Assembly (NCBI GenBank): GCA_022457155.1
Contig: JAJGOT010000454.1
Coordinates: 615,001 to 679,000 of the forward strand
Direction: 5' to 3'
Length of the DNA stretch: 64,000 nucleotides
Source of the DNA: Cladopsammia gracilis
Taxonomy: Eukaryota > Cnidaria > Anthozoa > Scleractinia > Dendrophylliidae
Shown: positions 42,373 through 50,700 of the stretch, in pieces
How positions within the stretch are numbered: the first letter of the stretch is position 1
Layout: each line of letters opens with the position of its first letter
Translations under genes and position numbers: made by a program
Notes under the pieces: generated by a model
What the model saw: only the letters and a program-made list of their open reading frames with translations
Databases searched by the model: none
Told to the model about the DNA's origin: nothing

Positions 42373-44163
42373 CTAGATAATTTCAAAAAGAAATGTGATT
42401 TGGGCCTGGCCAATATTTAATGTTCGATCATCTATTCTTGCTGTAAATAATTCTCCTTCCTTATAAACAACATTTGAAAAAGAAAATAATTGAATTCTAT
42501 TATCTCTGCTAACCCTCGTTCCACTTTGTGATTCTTTATCTGGGAGATATAAACTTAGTTGTGGAAAAGAAGATGTTTTCGATAAAATTTGAGAAAACGC
42601 TTTAATTAATTTGCATCGAATGGGGATGACTATATCATTGAAAAAATTATCAAAAAGTATATTTATGGCGTCTCCAGATGATTTTCTAAATCTTCCAATC
42701 AGCATGAAATTATTCTTCAAATTTGAATTGAGCAATTTGTGGCCATTCAAATCCAAGTCAGTCTCCATAACCATCTTCCCGCCCTCAAAAACGAAAGGGG
42801 AATCGAAGACGCTGCTTTCAACATCAGGTTGGGAACCAGCAATGCCATATATGATCAGATTTGCATTTCCTTTTTCAGCGGACTCGGCAGTGCCTCGCCA
42901 TTTCAAATCCAGGAAAATAAATTCAGGTGGAGTGATCTTCCATTTATGCATATGGATAATGGATCTGGAATACCCCGAAAACTTCTTAGTTGATTGCTGA
43001 TTGATATTCAGACTGGCGCTCACAACGTTGACGCTCACGCCATCCATTGACGCGGGGAAGAATTCAATACAAATCGTGTATTCTCCCTCTGGGAGTTTGA
43101 ACATATTGAATCCAAGTCTCCCAGAGTATTCATTTAAAAGATCTTTTGTGATTTCCAAGTCATAAGCCTTCTTGTTGAAATGATGCGGTGAATCTGGAAA
43201 ATCACTTATCCCAGTCACTGTCATATGATGTTCAGAGCTGGATTCATCCACATCTTCCATCAGATAGCGGAATGCGTCCTTTGGGTGAGAGGTTGACGTG
43301 ATATGCGATTCATTTACGTATTTTTTGATCTTCTCTTCTAATTCCATCGTGTGGGCTACCACACCTCCGATCTGGTTATCCACATAAGATTTTGGCGTGG
43401 GTTGTCGCTTCAGAGTTGGCGTTGCAATATTGTTGATTTGTTGCGAGTTCATATCCAGGTTTCCGGTCATTGTCCCGCCTTCCAACGAAAGCTTTTTCGC
43501 GGATTGGGCATCCACATATCGCATATTTGCGCCCTGATCGGCAACTTCGGGATCTTTCACGTTAAAAATGGTGTGATTTCCCATATCCAAAGCCGTCTCC
43601 ATTGGAAACGTCTCTTTGCGGCTGAGAAAGATATTCTTGACGTCATTATAAGAAACCAGGTTGTTATAATGCGCTCCCAAATCATGCCATGTTTGTTGTT
43701 TTGAGTTTTTCACGTTGAAAAGTTCTTTTAAATCAATATCCTTCGTGACTTCATGAGTTGATACATCAGGGTGGAATTTTTTCAGAGTGACCATATTCAC
43801 CGCTGACAAATCCTGGTTTTCATCAGTGTCCAGATTGACGATCAATTTGCGATTCATTTCTATTTCCCCGGGGTTGATGAGTTTTTGCCCCCTGAGATCA
43901 AGATCCCCAGTCATATAGGAAGACCCATCCACCTGGAGAGAATCTGCTCGCAATTGCGTTGCAAGCGTGTCAACTTGGTGCTTTGTGATTGCGTCATCAT
44001 TGTCAACTCCTTCGGCAACATTAACCAGTCGTTTTTGTTGGATATCATAATTATTGTTGGTGTCTAATTTCAAACCACCTTGTTGAACTTGTTTGTTGAA
44101 ATTTTTCATGTATTCCCTCATGTCAACACCGGTGTATCGTCCTACATTGTTGAATATGCCCAT
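42373..44163 (-). CDS. Fibre-like protein with phage tail-fibre-type repeats, 596 aa
   Basis: Start at ATG 44163 (MGIFNNVGRYTG), one base after the ATPase stop. Contains repeated units of the form MTGDLDLRGQKLINP (84-98), GGTMTGNLDMNSQQINNIATP (229-249) followed by KSYVDNQIGG, also DDAITKHQVD (56-65), GANMRYVDAQ (211-220) and, near the C-terminus, ETDLDLNGHKLLN. This M-(S/T)-G-x-(L/I)-D-(M/L)-x-x-x-x-I-x-N...A-x-x-x-x-Y-V-D pattern is common in bacteriophage tail fibres and related trimeric fibres. The C-terminal 250 residues are probably the beta-rich head. Receptor-binding role is inferred. Confidence 0.75.
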   Translation of the reverse strand: MGIFNNVGRYTGVDMREYMKNFNKQVQQGGLKLDTNNNYDIQQKRLVNVAEGVDNDDAITKHQVDTLATQLRADSLQVDGSSYMTGDLDLRGQKLINPGEIEMNRKLIVNLDTDENQDLSAVNMVTLKKFHPDVSTHEVTKDIDLKELFNVKNSKQQTWHDLGAHYNNLVSYNDVKNIFLSRKETFPMETALDMGNHTIFNVKDPEVADQGANMRYVDAQSAKKLSLEGGTMTGNLDMNSQQINNIATPTLKRQPTPKSYVDNQIGGVVAHTMELEEKIKKYVNESHITSTSHPKDAFRYLMEDVDESSSEHHMTVTGISDFPDSPHHFNKKAYDLEITKDLLNEYSGRLGFNMFKLPEGEYTICIEFFPASMDGVSVNVVSASLNINQQSTKKFSGYSRSIIHMHKWKITPPEFIFLDLKWRGTAESAEKGNANLIIYGIAGSQPDVESSVFDSPFVFEGGKMVMETDLDLNGHKLLNSNLKNNFMLIGRFRKSSGDAINILFDNFFNDIVIPIRCKLIKAFSQILSKTSSFPQLSLYLPDKESQSGTRVSRDNRIQLFSFSNVVYKEGELFTARIDDRTLNIGQAQITFLFEII

Positions 44164-44164
44164 T

Positions 44165-44803
44165 TTAAAAGGTTTCATCAAAATTTTTGGCAACACTTTT
44201 CTTTTCTTTGTCAAGGAAAAGGAATTCGAAGGGTCCAAGTTTGTTGAAAAGATGGGGGTCAATCAAATTCTCTTTTGCAATGAGATCGAGGTGAGTTTTT
44301 GTTGCTGGTGGATAAAGCAGCATGTGTGAACAATTCAAACGAATCTTTTGTGGAACATCATAATAGGACTGGGAAAGATAAATTGGACTGATTCCGTGAT
44401 GCCTTCCATCTGTCCAATGATTTGCGATTTGTTTTTGAATTCGATCGGATGAGTTCATGAGGTCATCAAACACGACGACTTTCCGATTGTTGCTTGGATA
44501 ATCTGAGGTATTCATGATGTCATCTGGCCCCAGAATTTCGAGAACTGGATATCCGACTTTTTGGCTGACACCTTCCATCAACTTTTGTAGATCAACGATT
44601 TTGTCTTGATGTTGATTGGGAGAGTAGAAATAAATTTTATCATAGAAGACGAGAGGTTTTCGCAACATGTGCATCAAAGTGTTTGTTTTTCCGCAACGGG
44701 TTTGACCCGCAATGAGCATTCGGAAATCTTCATCAAGGAAATCACAATATTTTCGGTCTGGCTTCGCTCCGCTCGCGTTTCGATCATAATTTGGAATCTT
44801 CAT
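44165..44803 (-). CDS. ATP: FtsK/HerA-type genome packaging ATPase, 212 aa
   Basis: Start taken at ATG 44803 (MKIPNYDRNASG). Walker A GQTRCGKT (33-40), Walker B VVVFDD (109-114), and a downstream SQSYYDVPQKIRLNCS segment typical of the viral A32-like packaging ATPases of Polintons. Expected to pump DNA into a capsid. First gene of a leftward set with the fibre-like and membrane genes. Confidence 0.92.
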   Translation of the reverse strand: MKIPNYDRNASGAKPDRKYCDFLDEDFRMLIAGQTRCGKTNTLMHMLRKPLVFYDKIYFYSPNQHQDKIVDLQKLMEGVSQKVGYPVLEILGPDDIMNTSDYPSNNRKVVVFDDLMNSSDRIQKQIANHWTDGRHHGISPIYLSQSYYDVPQKIRLNCSHMLLYPPATKTHLDLIAKENLIDPHLFNKLGPFEFLFLDKEKKSVAKNFDETF

Positions 44804-44859
44804 TTTAAGTGTTGAGATAACATTTATCTTTGGAGATAAATGTTGTTTTGTCACTTAGA
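44804..44859. promoter_or_regulatory. Divergent promoter with perfect 11-bp inverted repeat
   Basis: AACATTTATCT-TTGG-AGATAAATGTT (44819-44844) lies centrally between the ATPase ATG (44803, leftward) and the ATG of the rightward block (44860). Its symmetry and placement suit an operator or bidirectional promoter element. Confidence 0.5.
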
Positions 44860-46014
44860 ATGGATCTTAACAACATACGAAAGTTTGTCGGTAGAGAATT
44901 TGAAGGGTATCAAATCGCGAAAGCCGTCACAGAAGTGAAAAATGAAATGAAAGACCGAGAAAAAGGGCGGGATGTTGTCATGAGTGATTATTTCAAGACT
45001 CTCAGAGAACCCTTGCTTGAGCAACAAAAGAAGACAGATGCAAAACAAGATGCAGTGATTGAGCAACTCAGGCAAAATCAACTTGCTTTGACTGAAGGCA
45101 TCCAAGACATCGTCACGCAGAATAAAGAATTGCCGCTTGAAGGCGCTGAAGAGGAAAAGGGAGCCGCCGCTTCCAGCTCAACAAAATCGCCATACCGCGT
45201 GGATTTTGATGTCTATAAAGGTATTTCTGAGGAAGAAAAAGAAGTCTTTGACAAATATAATTTAACGAAGTTAGACTCCCTTTTATGGTTACCAAGCGAC
45301 AAGATTGAAGAGGCTAAAAAAGCTTATAGCAATATTAGGAAAAATAAGATAGGCAGCAAATTATATTCATTGAGACAGAAAGAAAAGAAAACAGGTTTAA
45401 CTCCTCAAGAGCAGGATAGGTTGGAAACATTAGAAGCCGAAGCCGACAGCTTAGTTAAATATAGAGATAAACTGAATCTGATACTAAAGGGGAAAAAAGA
45501 AGTACTGGTAACCCCACAAAAAGGAACGGGGCTCAGGAAATACAAACAACCTCGCAGAAATGCCTTCAAGATTCAAAAAGACCACTATGGTGGGCTTCTC
45601 ATCGATGTCCCCAAACTTTTCAATGAAATGAAACTGAATGCCTTCCGAGGTGGTAAATTGATCTATCAGGCTGATGCAGACAAATCACTCATCGACCTGC
45701 TAACAAAGAGATTCAACCCGAAAAAGAACTATTCCTTGAATGCCGTGAGGATTTTCAACGATTTGAACACACTGTCAAATATGCCACCTCACAAATCCTC
45801 AGGTAAATCAAGGATGGTGGGATCCAGCGTTGTCTTCTATCAAAAGCCAGAAGAGCTGGCAGATCGGATGAAAATTTTGATTGGCTCAATGGCTGCTGGC
45901 AACAATTCGCATGTCTTGAGGAATGATCTTTCCCAAATAAATGATGAACTCTTGAGAATTGGAGCAATCGATAGAACAATGCATGAAAAACTTTATCAGA
46001 AGTATTTAAAATAA
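44860..46014 (+). CDS. Polinton coiled-coil protein with conserved C-terminal domain, 384 aa
   Basis: Start at ATG 44860 (MDLNNIRKFVGREF). N-terminal 100 residues are charged and coiled-coil-like, then a low-complexity hinge (AEEEKGAAASSST). The C-terminal part with YGGLLIDVPKLFNEMKLNAF and DKSLIDLLTKRFNPKKNYS is a block I have seen repeatedly in animal Polinton-type proteins (DUF8207-like); the role is unknown, perhaps scaffold or virion. First gene of the rightward block; its stop overlaps the next start (TAATG). Confidence 0.75.
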   Translation: MDLNNIRKFVGREFEGYQIAKAVTEVKNEMKDREKGRDVVMSDYFKTLREPLLEQQKKTDAKQDAVIEQLRQNQLALTEGIQDIVTQNKELPLEGAEEEKGAAASSSTKSPYRVDFDVYKGISEEEKEVFDKYNLTKLDSLLWLPSDKIEEAKKAYSNIRKNKIGSKLYSLRQKEKKTGLTPQEQDRLETLEAEADSLVKYRDKLNLILKGKKEVLVTPQKGTGLRKYKQPRRNAFKIQKDHYGGLLIDVPKLFNEMKLNAFRGGKLIYQADADKSLIDLLTKRFNPKKNYSLNAVRIFNDLNTLSNMPPHKSSGKSRMVGSSVVFYQKPEELADRMKILIGSMAAGNNSHVLRNDLSQINDELLRIGAIDRTMHEKLYQKYLK

Positions 46015-46784
46015 TGGATGTAAATCGAGTACTTGTCTTTAAATCAATTGATGCAAGAAAACAAAACCCACAAAATAAACCAGGGAATTTCACAACGAGG
46101 TTTTCTCCAGAGTTGCAGCTGGAAGAGAATAAACCGCACTGGCTGGCTTTGGATCATCTTTCCATGACGGCAAGCTGGCATAATATCAAGCCTAAATACC
46201 GCAACAACAAGTTGGTGATTTCCAAAGACAAGGGCAAGACATGGGAAACAATCACCTTTCCTGCGGGAATTTATGACTATGAAGACATCAACGAATTCAT
46301 TCATAAAAGCATTGGAAAAAGGAGCGAAGCGACCTCCACAGGTGATAGTTATGGAATCAATGTGTTGTTTGATTTGACCACTTTCAAAGTTTTCATTCAA
46401 CTTCAAGAGAACTTTCAAATTGATTTTGCAAACAGTGGAAACTTTCACATCTTGGTGGGATTTGATGCAGCTAAACTGACAGCTAGTGGCTACGGAACGA
46501 ATTTTCCAAATATATCAAACAGTGTTGACAATCTCTATCTCAGATGCAGTCTTTTGAGCGATTCAATTGTCTCCGGGAAAAGGTCAAATGCGCTTTACAC
46601 GTTCTCAACCAACACTAAAACCAGATCATTGCCATTCGAAATTCAACCAATAAATTACTTGTGGAATAAAATAAACTCCCCGCATATTTCTGAGGTCACC
46701 TTCTACATTACTGATGATGAAGACCGAGAAGTTGATTTGAATGATATTGATATTTCTTTGACTGTGGTAATTAAAAATGGATGA
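46014..46784 (+). CDS. Putative minor capsid (penton-like) protein, 256 aa
   Basis: Starts in the TAATG overlap at 46014. Short strand-rich protein: RVLVFKSIDARKQ, then FPAGIYDYEDINEFIHKSI, and a C-terminus HISEVTFYITDDEDREVDLN typical of Polinton PY/penton proteins, which form single jelly rolls. Upstream of the major capsid gene as expected. Capsid assignment rests on family pattern and synteny. Confidence 0.75.
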   Translation: MDVNRVLVFKSIDARKQNPQNKPGNFTTRFSPELQLEENKPHWLALDHLSMTASWHNIKPKYRNNKLVISKDKGKTWETITFPAGIYDYEDINEFIHKSIGKRSEATSTGDSYGINVLFDLTTFKVFIQLQENFQIDFANSGNFHILVGFDAAKLTASGYGTNFPNISNSVDNLYLRCSLLSDSIVSGKRSNALYTFSTNTKTRSLPFEIQPINYLWNKINSPHISEVTFYITDDEDREVDLNDIDISLTVVIKNG

Positions 46785-47163
46785 AAGAAGAGAAAGAGAT
46801 CCTGATACAGGTGAAATAAGATATGGAGGTGGTTTTTCTGATGTTTTCTCAAAACTCGCAGCTAAATTAACAGGAAAAACAGCTTCAAAATTAGCTTCAA
46901 AGGCAGCAGAAAAATTAGTTGAAAAAGGAGCAGAGAAAGTTGGAGAAAAGACTGGACAACTCATTGGTGAAAAAATTTATGATAAATTTACAACAAAGAA
47001 AGCGAGTGAAGCGAGTGAAGCGAAGCGACCGGAGGGAGCCTCAGTGCCAGCGCCCCCGGAAACAAAAGGAAAAGAAATTGGGGAAATACTGAAGAAAGTC
47101 CGCTTCCAAGAAGACACTGACAAATTTCAATATGTGAAAGATGTTTATAAGGGCCTCCTCTGA
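46777..47163 (+). CDS. Small amphipathic, lysine/alanine-rich protein, 128 aa
   Basis: Overlaps the penton-like gene by 8 bp (ATGGATGA). Residues 20-75 are an amphipathic helix-type run of KLASKAAEKLVEKGAEK units with glycines, followed by a low-complexity SEASEAKRPEGAS tract encoded by a GCGAAGCG-type insert (46997-47032). Could be a minor virion or membrane-active component, judged only by position between capsid genes. Confidence 0.65.
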   Translation: MDERRERDPDTGEIRYGGGFSDVFSKLAAKLTGKTASKLASKAAEKLVEKGAEKVGEKTGQLIGEKIYDKFTTKKASEASEAKRPEGASVPAPPETKGKEIGEILKKVRFQEDTDKFQYVKDVYKGLL

Positions 47164-47185
47164 AAAGAAAAAACTATCTAATAAA

Positions 47186-48490
47186 ATGGCAGTGAATTTT
47201 AGAAACCCGGAATTCGTAAAAAGATACGAATATACATATTATGATCTAGCAACACCACTCAATGACAACATTGCAAATGACAACAGGCAGGAAAAAACTA
47301 ATTATCACTTCAACGTGGATAATTCCTCAGAAGCAAACCCAATTGATTGGTACAATGCATATCTGGAGGTTGACTTTAAGCTTGTTACAACGGCGGACAG
47401 TGCAACTGGAATAACCGCGGGGCCAAATAATGGTAACCAAGATTGCACGACAACTAATGGTTTGACATTCATCAAAAAAATCGAAGTTCAATGTAACGGG
47501 CAATCAATTTATAACAACACAAGAGCAAATGAATCAGCAAATGCATTAACGCTCTTGAAATACACGAAAACCTATGCCGATTCGGTTGGGCAAGATCAGT
47601 TCTTCTATCCCGATACATCAACGGGAACAACAGAAGCACGGCCAGCAGAAGCACTTTATAATGAGGGTTTTGCCAGACGAAAGATCCTGACTGATGCGGC
47701 AAATATCAACAAAATATCAATTCCCCTGAATTTATACAGTTATTTCGCTGCTTTCAAAAATAACCTTCACCCAAATATAAAGACAACTCTTCTGTTGGAA
47801 CTTGAAAATGACAACAATCTGATTTTCAAAAAAGGCGCTGCGCCAGATTCAAAAGTAATTCTCACTAAACTCAGATTGTGGTGCCCCAAAATCATTTTCA
47901 ACGGAAAAGGCTTGAAACAATATCTTGAAGATTATCTAAAACCGAAAAAGTGGACATATTTGAAAGAACACCATGAAATAACACAAACAGCAGCTGTGAA
48001 TAGCTACTTCCGCATTTCCACGGGGCTTCGAAGGCCGCGACATGTGTTGATTTGGGTTGTTCCAACAGCATCTTACAATAGCCAGACACATGATATCTTC
48101 AAATTCACGACATTCGGCATTGGAGCAAACAACCGGCACTTCAGTCGAGCCCAACTGGAGTTGAACAACTCAATTTATTACCCTCAATTGGAAATGACAA
48201 CGGATGAGGAAACTAGGCTTTATCGAGCTTTGATGGCATTCAATTCCGCTTATAATGACGTTTTAAGCGGGCCATTGATTACCCGAGCAAATTTCAAAAA
48301 CCTCTTCGGCATGCTTTACTTCGATCTCCGAAACCAAGAAGATGATGTGAAAGATGGAGTTGTGTCTCTGACTTTCCGATACGAATTGAGTGGCGCCAAC
48401 CCAACACAGTACACATTGAACGCCTTGGTGTTGCATGAAAAAGAAATTGAGCTGTATACAGCATCAAACAAACTTCTAGTCAAGGCCTGA
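47186..48490 (+). CDS. Putative major capsid protein (double jelly-roll type), 434 aa
   Basis: Start at ATG 47186 (MAVNFRNPEF), 22 bp after the preceding stop; the longer frame has no better start context. Size and position match Polinton PX/major capsid proteins. Sequence is beta-rich (IDWYNAYLEVDFKL, GLTFIKKIEVQCNG, KISIPLNLYSYFAAF, KTTLLLELENDN) with strands separated by loops in two halves, as expected for tandem jelly rolls. Intact. Confidence 0.82.
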   Translation: MAVNFRNPEFVKRYEYTYYDLATPLNDNIANDNRQEKTNYHFNVDNSSEANPIDWYNAYLEVDFKLVTTADSATGITAGPNNGNQDCTTTNGLTFIKKIEVQCNGQSIYNNTRANESANALTLLKYTKTYADSVGQDQFFYPDTSTGTTEARPAEALYNEGFARRKILTDAANINKISIPLNLYSYFAAFKNNLHPNIKTTLLLELENDNNLIFKKGAAPDSKVILTKLRLWCPKIIFNGKGLKQYLEDYLKPKKWTYLKEHHEITQTAAVNSYFRISTGLRRPRHVLIWVVPTASYNSQTHDIFKFTTFGIGANNRHFSRAQLELNNSIYYPQLEMTTDEETRLYRALMAFNSAYNDVLSGPLITRANFKNLFGMLYFDLRNQEDDVKDGVVSLTFRYELSGANPTQYTLNALVLHEKEIELYTASNKLLVKA

Positions 48491-48519
48491 AAACTTATTT
48501 CGATATTCAAAATATTGAA

Positions 48520-49380
48520 ATGACGTCGTATATTCCATATGGTGTGAAATTATCAGATGGGCAAAAAACAAAGCTTGCAAAAGCTGTGAAAAATAACTCT
48601 TCCATAACATTGAGACTTTCGCGAAATGAATTGAAAGGGCCAGATGAACTGTTGCTGACAAAGACTCAAATAAGCAAAGTTCAAAAAGCCATCAGTTTGG
48701 GGCGGGGAGTTGAATTGTCAATCTCTAAAACACAAATCAGACAAGTTGTGGGTGGGAGTCTTTGGACTTCGTTGATTTCCCTGGGATCGAAGCTGCTTCC
48801 ATTTGCAACAAAAGGGGTTTCAAAAGTTGCCCCGCATCTTGCGACTGGAGCGTTGAGTGCCTTGGGGAGCTTGGGGATTGATAAAATATTTGGAAAAGGA
48901 GCGCAGCGACCTCGACTGAAAGGAGAAGGAGTGCCAGGAGATCCGTTGTCCTTCATTATGAAGTTGATTGAGAAAGGCATTGAAGTTCCCGCAGTATTCT
49001 TATCAAAACTCGCTTCCCTTGGAGACCTCTTGACAAAAGGCCAGAGAAACTTGGTGGGAAAAGGAATTCAAAGCGGAAGTGGAATTACGTTGAAACCAAC
49101 GCAGAGACAGATTCAAGGTGGGTTATTGGGAACACTTGCCGCTATAGGAATCCCAATGGCTATTGAGCTTGCTTCGAAATTATTCGGATCGGGGCTTCAA
49201 GTACCCAGAAAAGGCAAAGGATTGATGGTAAGTCCAAAACCGGGGCTTTATCCCTATCAACCGCCGCCATTTTTTGGAACATGGAAAGGTCGTGGGCGAA
49301 AAAAAAAATCTGGGTCGGGGCTTCTGTTGGGGCCAAACAGTCCCTTTCAAAACATACCGCTAGTAGGGGCCATCCTTTGA
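48520..49380 (+). CDS. Putative virion core/membrane-lytic protein with protease-type sites, 286 aa
   Basis: Basic, Gly-rich protein with hydrophobic amphipathic stretches (SLWTSLISLGSKLLPF; GGLLGTLAAIGIPMAIELAS). It contains sequences matching the adenain consensus (M/I/L)XGX-G or (M/I/L)XGG-X: LKGEG (133-137), LVGKG (178-182), IQGGL (198-202). The downstream protease gene overlaps it. Resembles the pVI/pX-like core proteins reported for adintovirus/Polinton relatives. Assignment is by architecture. Confidence 0.65.
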   Translation: MTSYIPYGVKLSDGQKTKLAKAVKNNSSITLRLSRNELKGPDELLLTKTQISKVQKAISLGRGVELSISKTQIRQVVGGSLWTSLISLGSKLLPFATKGVSKVAPHLATGALSALGSLGIDKIFGKGAQRPRLKGEGVPGDPLSFIMKLIEKGIEVPAVFLSKLASLGDLLTKGQRNLVGKGIQSGSGITLKPTQRQIQGGLLGTLAAIGIPMAIELASKLFGSGLQVPRKGKGLMVSPKPGLYPYQPPPFFGTWKGRGRKKKSGSGLLLGPNSPFQNIPLVGAIL

Positions 49381-49829
49381 GGCCAGCTTGGAAAGATATT
49401 CCGATTTCAAACTTTGATATTCTTGAGTGGGTGAGGTTTCTTAAAATTCCCAATTTCAAAGGAATCTTTTCAAGAGATTCAAAAGATCATTTACATAAAA
49501 CTGGTTCCTGCATAATTAATCTAGATGATTCTATTGGGAATGGAACGCACTGGGTTGCCACATTCATCAAGACACATATTGTCTATTACTTTGATTCATT
49601 CTCAATATCACCTCCAATTGAATTGGTAAAATATGCAGATAAAATTGGGAAAGAAATAATTTACAATTATGGGCATCCAATTCAAGCTTTGGAATCTGTC
49701 CGATGTGGATATTATTGCTTATATTTCTTGAATGAGATTCGACGAAAATCCTTCTATGACACGTTGAAGGTTTTTTCATTGAGTGATCCAAGAAAGAATG
49801 AGAAATTCATAAAAGAATATTTCGATTGA
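49281..49829 (+). CDS. PRO: Adenovirus-type cysteine protease, 182 aa
   Basis: Catalytic order His-Asp-Gln-Cys is visible: THW (H90), YFDSF (D105), IQALESVRCGYYC (Q135, C142). This is the C5/adenain-type maturation protease of Polintons. The frame has no Met after position 1, so either it starts at 49281, overlapping the core gene by 100 nt, or the start lies elsewhere through splicing. Expected to mature virion proteins such as the neighbouring core protein. Confidence 0.92.
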   Translation: MERSWAKKKIWVGASVGAKQSLSKHTASRGHPLRPAWKDIPISNFDILEWVRFLKIPNFKGIFSRDSKDHLHKTGSCIINLDDSIGNGTHWVATFIKTHIVYYFDSFSISPPIELVKYADKIGKEIIYNYGHPIQALESVRCGYYCLYFLNEIRRKSFYDTLKVFSLSDPRKNEKFIKEYFD

Positions 49830-49831
49830 AA

Positions 49832-50008
49832 ATGGAATCATATTGCGTGAAGGAGAAACGCAGGACGGGATGCGTGGAACCGTCTGGATACATGACTGCA
49901 AAAAATGGGAGGAAAATGTGGTTTTGCCATTGCGCTTCCTGCGGAATCAAAAAAACAAGATTTGTGAAAGCGAGCGGAGCTAGCCGCGGAGTGAATTCGG
50001 GAAACTGA
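49832..50008 (+). CDS. DUF5679-like Cys-rich protein, 58 aa, probably cut short
   Basis: MESYCVKEKRRTGCVEPS, then a KNGRKMWFCHCASCGIKK knuckle, close to the small zinc-binding DUF5679 pattern (first CxxC degenerate). It ends soon after a GCGAGCGGAGC tract (49970-49985). In related elements this domain precedes a PLA2-like domain in the same protein; here the two are in different frames. Confidence 0.6.
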   Translation: MESYCVKEKRRTGCVEPSGYMTAKNGRKMWFCHCASCGIKKTRFVKASGASRGVNSGN

Positions 50009-50065
50009 ATCTGCCCTCACAAGGTGGGGGCGAAGCGAAGCGAGCCGCGGAGCGAAGCGGAGCTG
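49970..50065 (+). repeat. Pair of GCGAAGCGAGC-type GC-rich tracts at a frame break
   Basis: AAAGCGAGCGGAGCTAGCCG (49972-49991) and GGCGAAGCGAAGCGAGCCGC (50028-50047) plus GGAGCGAAGCGGAGC lie where the DUF5679-like frame closes and the PLA2 frame takes over. Confidence 0.7.
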
Positions 50066-50133
50066 GCATTGGTGAACTTGCGCTGACTGGCGTTGCGCAT
50101 GCGCTGCCTTGGTTGGGAAAAAAGACAGTTGAA

Positions 50134-50700
50134 ATGGGTCGTTATGGAGCCAGTGAATTATTGCGAAATAAAAACACTCAGAAAAAAGCATTGGATTTTG
50201 CCCTGGACAAGATGAAACCATTTTTTGCCAAAACCTCTGCTGATATGCTCAATCAACTGAGTACGGCGATCCGACCAAACAGAAAATATAAAACAGATCG
50301 AGCAGATTTGGATGGGGGTGCTTTAGATGTTCATTCCCTGATTGGGAAATTGCCAAGACCAAAGAAAGGTTTCACTTTGCCTGGACATAATTATACCGGA
50401 CCCTGGAACCCACTCGAAAAACAAGTCAGATTTGATGAAAAGGGAAAAATTCTCGAAATCTGGCAGCAGCCCACAGGAAAAACAGATGCAGTTGCTATGC
50501 AACACGATGTTGATTATTCAGTCTGCGCGAAGGAAAAGAATCCACGCAAATGCAAAAACAAAGCCGACAGGAAAATGGTTGCCGCTTTGGATGCCATTCC
50601 CTGGAAAGAAAGACAGTGGGGTCATGCTTTGGCGCGAAACACAATTCAAGCAAAACAGAAACTTGGGCTCGGCGCTTCAAAAAACGGGAAAAGATTTTGA
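50134..50700 (+). CDS. Phospholipase A2-like protein (parvovirus VP1u-type), N-terminus uncertain
   Basis: From ATG 50134, 188 residues; the frame is open back to a TAG near 49985 with no earlier ATG. Ca-loop-like YTGPWNPL (87-94; the usual GPG glycine is Trp) and catalytic-dyad-like AMQHDVDYSVC (H124, D125, Y128). Cys 131/140 follow. PLA2 domains in viral capsids help membrane escape. Upstream reading in this frame continues Polinton-like Gly/Ala sequence, so a longer protein starting in the DUF5679 region may have been disrupted. The 3' end overlaps the integrase frame by 151 nt. Confidence 0.75.
   Translation: MGRYGASELLRNKNTQKKALDFALDKMKPFFAKTSADMLNQLSTAIRPNRKYKTDRADLDGGALDVHSLIGKLPRPKKGFTLPGHNYTGPWNPLEKQVRFDEKGKILEIWQQPTGKTDAVAMQHDVDYSVCAKEKNPRKCKNKADRKMVAALDAIPWKERQWGHALARNTIQAKQKLGLGASKNGKRF

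Noticed and set aside
42611..44329. Antisense frames of up to 129 codons under the fibre-like gene
   Set aside because: The opposite strand holds one continuous 596-codon frame with recognisable repeats.
46044..46448. 134-codon frame antisense to the penton-like gene
   Set aside because: Overlaps a gene fixed by TAATG coupling and synteny; no domain.
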